A stretch of DNA of 31,829 bases from UBA8828 sp046315175 (GTDB lineage Bacteria; Verrucomicrobiota; Verrucomicrobiia; Opitutales; UBA953). Positions 14,549-21,327 of this stretch are shown here, piece by piece (positions within the stretch are counted from its first letter, which is position 1; each line of letters begins with the position of its first letter). The translations under genes were made by a program, and so were the position numbers. The stretch spans positions 1 through 31,829 of the forward strand of contig JBKDBK010000174.1 in NCBI GenBank assembly GCA_046315175.1. The letters are read 5' to 3'. The notes under the pieces were generated by a model that saw only the letters and a program-made list of their open reading frames with translations, was not told the DNA's origin and did no database searches.

Positions 14549-15907
14549 ATGCCCGTCTTCGACCCGCTCGAGCTCGCCGCCTGGTCCGAGGGATCCTGGC
14601 TCGCCGCGCCGCCGCGCCGGGTCACCGGCTTCTCGAACGACACCCGCCTGCTCCGCGCCGGCGACGCCTTCGTCGCCCTCCCCACCTCCCGCCGCGACGG
14701 GCACGACTTCCTGGCCGACGCCCGCGCCCGCGGCGCCGCCTGCGCCCTCGTCTCCCGCCCGGTCGACGACCCGTTGCCCCAGCTGCGCGTCGATGCCACC
14801 CTGCCCGCGCTCGGGCGCGTCGCCTCCGCCTGGCGCGACCGCCTCCGATTCCCCGTCCTCGGCATCACCGGCAGCGTCGGCAAGACCTCCTCCAAGGAGA
14901 TGCTCCGCGCCGTGCTCGGCCCGCGCTGCCACGCCACCGCCGCCAACCTCAACAACGTCCTCGGCGTCCCCCTCAGCCTCCTCGCCGCCGATCCCGAGCT
15001 CCATGACGCCGCCGTCATCGAGGTGGGCATGAGCGAGCCCGGCGAGCTCGGCGCGTCCGCCGCCGTCGTCCGCCCCGACCTCGCCATCGTCACCGCCGTC
15101 CGCGCCGTCCACCTCGCCGGCGTGGGCTCCCTCGCCGGCATCGCCCGCGAGAAGGCCGAGCTTGTCCGCCACCTCGCCCCCGGCGGCGAGGCCTACGTCC
15201 CCGCGGAGCTGCTCGCCCACGCGCCGTTCGCCGCCCTCGCCCCGCGCCTCGTCGCCCTCGCCGGACCCCGCGAGGACCCCGCCGTCGCCCCGCGGCGCGT
15301 CGCCCGGCTCAGCCTCGCCCCCGACGGCGCCGGCTGGCGGGCCGAGGTCGCCGACCCCGCCCTCGGCGAGATCGCCCTCGCCCTGGGCCCGCTCAGCGAG
15401 GGCCAGGCCCGCAACGCCGCCCTCGTCGCCCTCGCCGCCCGCCGCGCCGGAATCCCCGCCGCCGCCGTGGCCTCCGCGCTTGCCACCTGGTCCCCCCTGC
15501 CCGGACGGGGCTCCGTGCACCTCGACGCGGGTCGGGAGATCCACGTCGACTGCTACAACGCGAGCCCCGCCTCCCTCGCCGACGCCGCCGCCGCCTTCGC
15601 CCGGCGCACCCGCGGCCCCCGCCTCCTCGTCATCGGAGGCATGGCCGAGCTCGGCGTGGATTCGCGCCGGCTCCACGCCGAGGCCGGCGCCGCCCTGCCC
15701 CTCGGCCCGGGGGACCGCGTGCTCGCCTTCGGGGGCGACGCCGACGCGCTCGCCGCCGCCTGCGGGGGCCAGGTCGCGCCCGACCTCGCCGCCGTCGCCG
15801 CCGCCATCGCCGCCCACCCCGGGCCCGTCCTGGTCAAGGGCAGCCGCGCCCATGCCCTGGAGCGCGCGCTCCCCGTCGCCGTCCGCTCGGCCGTCTCGTT
15901 CCACTGA
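14549..15907 (+). CDS. murF: UDP-MurNAc-tripeptide--D-Ala-D-Ala ligase MurF
   Basis: The 452-residue ligase attaches the D-Ala-D-Ala made by Ddl to complete the pentapeptide. The N-terminal domain has GFSNDTRLLRAGDAFVAL, a typical substrate-binding opening. The P-loop GSVGKTS starts at residue 108, followed by the characteristic AANLNNVLGVPLSLL and EVGMSEPGEL. The C-terminal domain has DCYNASPASLADA and LVIGGMAELG. All catalytic blocks are intact. Its stop codon shares one base with the mraY ATG. The Ala content is very high, in line with the rest of the cluster. Confidence 0.95.
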   Translation: MPVFDPLELAAWSEGSWLAAPPRRVTGFSNDTRLLRAGDAFVALPTSRRDGHDFLADARARGAACALVSRPVDDPLPQLRVDATLPALGRVASAWRDRLRFPVLGITGSVGKTSSKEMLRAVLGPRCHATAANLNNVLGVPLSLLAADPELHDAAVIEVGMSEPGELGASAAVVRPDLAIVTAVRAVHLAGVGSLAGIAREKAELVRHLAPGGEAYVPAELLAHAPFAALAPRLVALAGPREDPAVAPRRVARLSLAPDGAGWRAEVADPALGEIALALGPLSEGQARNAALVALAARRAGIPAAAVASALATWSPLPGRGSVHLDAGREIHVDCYNASPASLADAAAAFARRTRGPRLLVIGGMAELGVDSRRLHAEAGAALPLGPGDRVLAFGGDADALAAACGGQVAPDLAAVAAAIAAHPGPVLVKGSRAHALERALPVAVRSAVSFH

Positions 15908-17013
15908 TGCTCCACCAACTCAGCCAGCTCGAGCACCTCTGGGGCCCCTTCCGCCTCTTCGACTACCTGTCCGTCCGCATGATCCTCGCGGGCCTCACCG
16001 CCCTCGTCCTCGGCCTGCTCCTCTCGCCGCTTGTCCTGCGCCGCCTCCAGGCCCTCCGCCAACCCGAGCGCGACGCGCGCCTGATGGGCGACCTCGCGAA
16101 GCAGGGCGGCAAGGTTCCCACCATGGGCGGCCTGCTCATCGCCGCCGCGATGATTCCCTCCGCGCTGCTCTGGGCCAAGCCCAGCTGGCTGGTCGTCTCC
16201 GCCCTGGTCGCGCTCCTCGGCATGGGCGCCATCGGCCTCGCCGACGACTGGCTCAAGGTCCGCCATGGCAACGCCGACGGCCTTTCCGCGCGCGCCAAGC
16301 TCGCCTGGCAGTTCGCCGTCGCCGGCTTCGCCTTCGCCCTCCTCCTCGTCCACCCCGCCTTCCGCGAGCTCTTCGCCCAGGTCTGGGTGCCCGGGTTCCC
16401 GCAGCCCGTCTGGCCTCCGGCCGGCCTCGCCGCGCCCGTCGCGCTTCTCGTCGCCGGCGGCTTCTTCGCCCTCGTCTCGGTCGGCGCCTCCAACGCCGTC
16501 AACCTGACCGACGGCCTCGACGGCCTCGCCGCCGGCTGCATCCTCGTCGTCGCCCTCGTCCTCGGCGTCGTCGCCTACCTCGTCGGCGACATCCGGCACG
16601 CCGAGTACCTGCGGCTCGCCCACGTCCCGGGCGCGGGCGAGCTCGGCGTCCTCTGCTGCGCGCTCGCCGGAGGCGCCCTTGTCTTCCTCTGGCACAACGC
16701 CGCGCCCGCCGAGGTCTACATGGGCGACGTCGGGGCGCTCGGCATCGGCGGCTTCCTCGGCGCCGTCGCCTGCCTCATCCACCAACCCTTCCTGCTCGCC
16801 GTGGCCGGCGGCGTCTTCGTCCTCGAGGCCCTCTCCGTCATCCTCCAGGTCGCCTGGTTCCGCCGCACCGGCGGCCGCCGGCTGTTCCTGATGACCCCGA
16901 TCCACCACCACTTCCAGAAGCTGGGCTGGCCCTCCACCAAGGTCGTCGTCCGGTTCTGGATCCTCTCGTTCCTCTTCGGCCTGCTCGGCCTGCTCACCCT
17001 CAAGCTCCGATGA
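15907..17013 (+). CDS. mraY: Phospho-MurNAc-pentapeptide transferase MraY
   Basis: The 368-residue, about ten-span membrane enzyme moves phospho-MurNAc-pentapeptide to undecaprenyl phosphate, making lipid I. GGKVPTMGGLLI, the Asp pair in LADDWLKVRHGN, NAVNLTDGLDGLAAG and the catalytic loop ending TPIHHHFQKLGW are all in place. In the usually invariant GDVGSL, the Ser is Ala (YMGDVGALGIGG), a mild change. The start was chosen at 15907, where it shares the A of the murF TGA. The murD ATG overlaps the 3' end by four bases. Confidence 0.96.
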   Translation: MLHQLSQLEHLWGPFRLFDYLSVRMILAGLTALVLGLLLSPLVLRRLQALRQPERDARLMGDLAKQGGKVPTMGGLLIAAAMIPSALLWAKPSWLVVSALVALLGMGAIGLADDWLKVRHGNADGLSARAKLAWQFAVAGFAFALLLVHPAFRELFAQVWVPGFPQPVWPPAGLAAPVALLVAGGFFALVSVGASNAVNLTDGLDGLAAGCILVVALVLGVVAYLVGDIRHAEYLRLAHVPGAGELGVLCCALAGGALVFLWHNAAPAEVYMGDVGALGIGGFLGAVACLIHQPFLLAVAGGVFVLEALSVILQVAWFRRTGGRRLFLMTPIHHHFQKLGWPSTKVVVRFWILSFLFGLLGLLTLKLR

Positions 17014-18287
17014 ACCCGCTGCCGGAGCTTCTCGCCCGCCGCCTCGCGCGTCCCGCCGCCATCCTCGGCGACGGCGTCAGCGGCCGCGCCATGGCCGCCG
17101 CCCTCGCCGCCGCCGGCCGCGCCTTCGCCGTCTACGACGCGCGCGGCGCCAATCCCCGCTTCGCCGCCGAGGAGGCCGGCCGCCACGACCTCGCCCTGCT
17201 CAGCCCCGGCTTCGCCCAGAACCACCCCTGGGTCCTCGCCGCTCGCCGCGCCGGCTGCCTTTGCCTCGGCGAGCTCGACTTCGCCGCGCTGCTCTGGGAC
17301 GGCCCCGCCGTCGCCGTCACCGGGACCAACGGCAAGACCACCCTGACCGAGTTCCTCGCCTTCGCCCACAAGCGCTCCGGCCGCGACGCCGTCGCCTGCG
17401 GCAACATCGGCCTGCCCTTCACCACCGTGGCGGCCGACGCCGCCGGCGGCCTCCTGCCCGTCGTCGAGGTCAGCTCGTTCCAGGCCGAGGACCTGCGGCA
17501 CTTCGCGCCGGAGGCCGTGCTCTGGACCAACCTCGACGAGGACCACCTCGACCGCCACGGCGACATGGAGTCCTACTTCCGGGCCAAGCACAAGCTGGTC
17601 GAGCGCCTGCTCCCCGCGGGCATCCTCGTCGTCGGCCAGTCCGTCGTCGACCACGCCCGCGCCCTCGGCATCGAGCTCCCGCCCGAGACCTTGGTCGCGC
17701 GCCGCGAGGATGTCGCGGGCAAGGTCCCCTCCGGCTCGGCCTTCGACACCTGGCCCCAGCGCGAGAACTGGGCGCTCGCCCTCCGCTACTGGGAGGCGCG
17801 CGGCCTTCCCGTCGCCGCCCTCGAGGAGGCGACCCGGCTGTTCCGCGCCGCCCCCCATCGCCTTCGCAAGGTGGCCGAGGCGGGCCTGGTCGAGTTCTGG
17901 AACGACTCCAAGGGCACCAACTTCCACGCCACCCTGGCCGCCCTCGCCGAGTTCGACTGCCCCGTGCGCTGGATCGGCGGCGGCAAATGGAAGGGCGGCG
18001 ACCTTCGCCGCTTCGCCGAGCGCCTGGCCCCGCGCATCGAGCGCGCCCACCTTGTCGGCGAGACCGGCCCCGAGCTGCACGGCATCCTGCGCGAGCTCGG
18101 CAAGCCGGCCGAGCTCCACGCCACCCTCGAGGAGGCCACCGTCGCCGCCGGGCGCGACCCCGCCGCCGTCCGCACCGCCGTCCTCCTCAGCCCAGGCTTC
18201 GCCAGCCTCGACATGTTCCGCGGCTACGCCGAGCGCGGACTGGTCTTCGAGCGCGCCGCCCAGGGCCTCGCCCTTCGCGCCTCCTGA
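17010..18287 (+). CDS. murD: UDP-MurNAc-L-Ala--D-glutamate ligase MurD
   Basis: The 425-residue ligase adds D-Glu to UDP-MurNAc-L-Ala. The N-terminal domain has AAILGDGVSGRAMAAAL. The P-loop GTNGKTT begins at about residue 105. CGNIGLPF, EVSSFQAEDL, WTNLDEDHLDRHGDMESYFRAK and FWNDSKGTNFHATLAAL are classical, and LLSPGFASLDMFRGYAERG is the C-terminal signature. The ATG overlaps the mraY stop. A 59-base gap follows before the LysM gene, the first real break in the cluster after rsmH. Confidence 0.96.
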   Translation: MNPLPELLARRLARPAAILGDGVSGRAMAAALAAAGRAFAVYDARGANPRFAAEEAGRHDLALLSPGFAQNHPWVLAARRAGCLCLGELDFAALLWDGPAVAVTGTNGKTTLTEFLAFAHKRSGRDAVACGNIGLPFTTVAADAAGGLLPVVEVSSFQAEDLRHFAPEAVLWTNLDEDHLDRHGDMESYFRAKHKLVERLLPAGILVVGQSVVDHARALGIELPPETLVARREDVAGKVPSGSAFDTWPQRENWALALRYWEARGLPVAALEEATRLFRAAPHRLRKVAEAGLVEFWNDSKGTNFHATLAALAEFDCPVRWIGGGKWKGGDLRRFAERLAPRIERAHLVGETGPELHGILRELGKPAELHATLEEATVAAGRDPAAVRTAVLLSPGFASLDMFRGYAERGLVFERAAQGLALRAS

Positions 18288-18305
18288 GACCCCTTTCCAC
18301 CCAGG

Positions 18306-18346
18306 AAAACCCAACCGAAACCCAAAACCCAAACCCAACCACCACC
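18306..18346 (+). other. A/C-only leader of the LysM gene with four CCC runs
   Basis: The 41 bases before the ATG at 18347 contain only A and C except one G at 18317, and no T. Four CCC runs (18310, 18321, 18328, 18334) have A-rich loops of 8, 4 and 3 bases, so the opposite strand can form a G-quadruplex-like fold. No Shine-Dalgarno sequence is possible here. The leader would be unstructured RNA, a layout compatible with S1-dependent initiation. Confidence 0.7.
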
Positions 18347-18994
18347 ATGAGACCCATGCTCACCATCAGCGCCGTCGTGCTTCTGCACCTCGGCGTCATC
18401 GCCGTCCTCGTCGGCGTCAACGGCTGCCGCACAACCACCGGCTTCGAGAAGACCGCCGACCTCGGCGCCTTCTCCGGCACGTCCGGCACTAGCTCGGCCG
18501 CGCCCGCGCCCGCGCCGGCCCCCGCCGGCCTCAACGAGGGCCCCGCGCCCGTCGAGGCGGCTCCCCGTCCCGTCGTCCAGGCCGCCGGCCCCGGCGGCAC
18601 GCACGTCGTCGCCAAGGGCGAGAGCCTCTTCGTCATCGCCCGACGCGAGGGCGTGACCGTCGCCCAGCTCGCCGGCGCCAACGGGCTTGAGCTCAACGCG
18701 CTCCTCCGCATCGGCCAGAAGCTGACCATCCCCGCCAAGGACTACGTCGCGCCCGCCCCCAAGGCCGGCGCCGCTTCCCCCGCCGCCGGAAGCCCCGCCG
18801 CCCGCCCCGCCCCCTCCGTGATTCCCCAGGGCGGCTTCGGCGGCTTCACCGGTTACAACGCCGACGCGCCCGCGCCTGCCCAGTCGGCTCCCGCCGCGCC
18901 GGCCCAGCCCGCTCCCGCCGCTCCCGCCGCGCCCGCTCCCGCCAACGGCATCCCCGCCGGCGGCTTCGGCGGCTTCGGCTCCGGCACCCGATAA
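18347..18994 (+). CDS. LysM-domain lipoprotein within the dcw cluster
   Basis: The protein has 215 residues. It begins with a hydrophobic stretch (about 5-24) ending in GVNGC, a lipobox-like site (Cys27), so it is likely a lipoprotein. A Pro/Ala linker leads to one LysM domain (about 83-130: THVVAKGESLFVIARREGVT, then LAGANGLELNALLRIGQKLT). LysM binds GlcNAc-MurNAc chains. The tail is Pro/Ala-rich with two copies of IPxGGFGGF (about 161 and 202). It has no catalytic domain, so it probably tethers or recruits something at the septum. Position between murD and ftsW supports a division role. The G-less leader is described separately. Confidence 0.85.
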   Translation: MRPMLTISAVVLLHLGVIAVLVGVNGCRTTTGFEKTADLGAFSGTSGTSSAAPAPAPAPAGLNEGPAPVEAAPRPVVQAAGPGGTHVVAKGESLFVIARREGVTVAQLAGANGLELNALLRIGQKLTIPAKDYVAPAPKAGAASPAAGSPAARPAPSVIPQGGFGGFTGYNADAPAPAQSAPAAPAQPAPAAPAAPAPANGIPAGGFGGFGSGTR

Positions 18995-19012
18995 GACCCT
19001 CCACCCAGGTCG

Positions 19013-20239
19013 ATGCAGTTCAAGGCCGAGCAGGTTGGCGCGCCCACGGGAGTGGCGCGCGCCACCCTGCTCGTCCCCCTGCTCATCCTGCTGCTCGTCA
19101 CGTTCGGGCTGATCGCCCTCTTCAGCGCCGGCTATTCGATGTCCCTCCGCGAGCCCACCGCCGCGGTCGCGCGTCAGCTCGCCTACGTTCCCCTCGCCCT
19201 TCTCCTCGGCTGGCTCGCCTGGCGGGTCGACCTTGAGCGACTTCGGGAGCTTCGCTGGGCCATCTTCGGGCTCGTCATCTTCCTGCTCGTCCTCGCCCGC
19301 ACGCCCGGCATCGGCCGCATGGTCAACGGCTCCTGGCGCTGGATCGACTTCGGCCTTTTCCGCCTGCAGCCCTCCGACCTCGCCAAGGTGGCGCTGGTCA
19401 TCCTCATCGCGGACCACATCGCCCGCTGGCAGCGGCGCTCGCTGCCCATCCGCGAGCCCTTTCTCGCCTTCTCCGGCCGCCAGCCCTATCTCTTCACCCG
19501 CGGCCGGTGGGAAGACCTTCGCGACGGGTTCCTGCGGCCGATGCTCCCCCTCCTCGGCATCTGCGCGGGCATCGCGCTCGGCCCCGACCTCGGCACCATC
19601 GTCCTCTGCTGCTTCGTGGCCTTCGCCATGCTCTTCGTCGGCGGGGCCCGCCTGAGCTACCTCGGCGCCACGCTGGCCCTGGGCAGCGTCGCGTTCACCT
19701 ACCTCGTCCTCAACTGGGGCAGCCGCCTGCGGCGCTTCCTCTCCTTCCTCGACCCCGAGGGCCGCCAGGGCGACGAGTCCTACCAGCTCTTCCAGGGCAT
19801 GCTCGCCTTCGCCGTCGGCGGCGTCACGGGCGCCGGGCCGGGCAACGGCCTCCAGCAGCGCGCCTACCTCCCCGAGGCCCACACCGATTTCGTCTTCACC
19901 ATCATCGGCGAGGAATGGGGCCTCGTCGCCACCGTCGGTGTCGCCGGCATCTACCTCCTCGTCTTCCACCTCGTCATGCGCGAGCTTCGGGCCTGCACCG
20001 ACCTCTTCCGCCTGTCGCTCGCCCTCGGCGGCGTGCTCTTCCTGACCCTGCAGGCCCTCGTCAACATGTGCGTCGTGACCGGCCTTCTTCCCACCAAGGG
20101 CATCTCGCTGCCCTTCGTCAGCTACGGCGGCACCAACCTTGTCACCTCCGCCGTGCTCATCGGCCTGATGCTCAACGCGCTCCGGGACGGCGGTCGCCCG
20201 GCTCTGCGGCCCGCCATCGTGCCCGCCTCCGCCCTATGA
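19013..20239 (+). CDS. ftsW: Septal peptidoglycan glycosyltransferase FtsW
   Basis: The 408-residue SEDS protein has about ten membrane spans and polymerises glycan strands from lipid II at the septum with FtsI. NGSWRWIDFGLFRLQPSDLAK, the loop AYLPEAHTDFVFTIIGEEWG and TKGISLPFVSYGG are the SEDS signatures, with the catalytic Asp in a typical place (the HTDF loop region is retained). Residues about 135-175 form a longer cytoplasmic loop (RWQRRSLPIREPF and RGRWEDLRDGF) than in E. coli. The C-terminal tail is short. It follows the LysM gene by 18 bases and overlaps murG by four. Confidence 0.95.
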   Translation: MQFKAEQVGAPTGVARATLLVPLLILLLVTFGLIALFSAGYSMSLREPTAAVARQLAYVPLALLLGWLAWRVDLERLRELRWAIFGLVIFLLVLARTPGIGRMVNGSWRWIDFGLFRLQPSDLAKVALVILIADHIARWQRRSLPIREPFLAFSGRQPYLFTRGRWEDLRDGFLRPMLPLLGICAGIALGPDLGTIVLCCFVAFAMLFVGGARLSYLGATLALGSVAFTYLVLNWGSRLRRFLSFLDPEGRQGDESYQLFQGMLAFAVGGVTGAGPGNGLQQRAYLPEAHTDFVFTIIGEEWGLVATVGVAGIYLLVFHLVMRELRACTDLFRLSLALGGVLFLTLQALVNMCVVTGLLPTKGISLPFVSYGGTNLVTSAVLIGLMLNALRDGGRPALRPAIVPASAL

Positions 20240-21327
20240 CCCGCGTCCTCCTTGTCTGCGGCGGCACGGGCGGCCACCTCGCTCCCGGCATCGCCCTCGC
20301 CGAGCAGCTCGCGTCCCGCGGCGCCGATTGTCTCCTGCTTGTGAGCGGCAAGGGGGTCGACACCCGCATGGCCGCGCGCTACCCCACCCTCGCCTTCCGC
20401 CGGGGCCACGGCCGCGGCTGGGGCCCGGGGCTCCGCGGCCGGCTCGCCTTCCTTCTTCTCGGGCTGGTCGCCCTCGCCGACAGCCTCTGGCTGCTCCTGC
20501 GCCGCCGGCCCGCCGCCGTGGTCTGCTTCGGCGGCTACCTCTCGCTCGCCCCCGCGCTCCTCGCCCGCCTTCTCCTCATCCCCGTCCATCTTCACGAGGC
20601 CAACCGCGTTCCCGGCAAGGCCGTCCGCCTTCTCGCCCGGCTTGCCTCCACCATCCACGTTCCGCCCGGCGTCTCCCTCCCTTCCGTCCCCGCCTCCCGC
20701 CTCCGCCCCGGCGGCTTCCCCCTCCGCGCCGAGATCGGACCGCGTCCGCGCGAGGCCGCCCGCGCCGCGCTTGGATTCCCCGCCGAGGGCCGCCTCCTCC
20801 TCGTCGTCGGGGGCAGCCAGGGCGCCTCGGCCCTGACCCGCTGGTCGGCCGAGTCTTTCCCCGAGCTCGCCCGCCTCGGCGTCCACCTCCTCTGCCTCAG
20901 CGGCCCGGGGGGTCGCTCGGACGAGGAGCGCTCCGCCGGCTCGGTCGCCCGGTTCCTTCCCTTCTGCGACCGCATGGCCGAGGCCTACGCCGCCGCCGAC
21001 CTCGCCGTCAGCCGCGCCGGCGCCGGCACCCTCGCCGAGCTCGCCGCCTGCCGCCTTCCCGCCGTGCTCGTCCCTCTGCCCTCCGCGGCCGACGACCATC
21101 AGTCCGCCAACGCCCGCGTCGCCGCCGCCGAGGGCGCCGCGCGGGTCTGCCCCGAGGGAGAGATCGGCTCGCTCCTGTCCCTTGTCGCCGGCTTGCTCAC
21201 GCATCCCGCCGAGCTCGACTCGCTCCGCGCGGGGCAGGGCAGGGTGCACGCCGCCAACCGCTGGGACGGCCTGCTCACCGCCGTGCTCGCCGACCTCCCC
21301 GCGGTGAGAAAGGAGGCGGCCGCATGA
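20236..21327 (+). CDS. murG: Lipid II synthase MurG
   Basis: The 363-residue GT28 glycosyltransferase adds GlcNAc to lipid I. VCGGTGGHLAPGIALAEQL is the N-terminal glycine loop. FGGYLSLAPALLARLL and HEANRVPGKAVRLL (HEQN..PG in most relatives) follow. VVGGSQGASALT is the middle loop, and SRAGAGTLAELAACRLPAVLVPLPSAADDHQSANA is the UDP-GlcNAc site. The region between residues 45 and 75 includes a membrane-contacting hydrophobic patch. The murC ATG lies inside its stop and the murC Shine-Dalgarno lies in its coding sequence. Confidence 0.94.
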   Translation: MTRVLLVCGGTGGHLAPGIALAEQLASRGADCLLLVSGKGVDTRMAARYPTLAFRRGHGRGWGPGLRGRLAFLLLGLVALADSLWLLLRRRPAAVVCFGGYLSLAPALLARLLLIPVHLHEANRVPGKAVRLLARLASTIHVPPGVSLPSVPASRLRPGGFPLRAEIGPRPREAARAALGFPAEGRLLLVVGGSQGASALTRWSAESFPELARLGVHLLCLSGPGGRSDEERSAGSVARFLPFCDRMAEAYAAADLAVSRAGAGTLAELAACRLPAVLVPLPSAADDHQSANARVAAAEGAARVCPEGEIGSLLSLVAGLLTHPAELDSLRAGQGRVHAANRWDGLLTAVLADLPAVRKEAAA

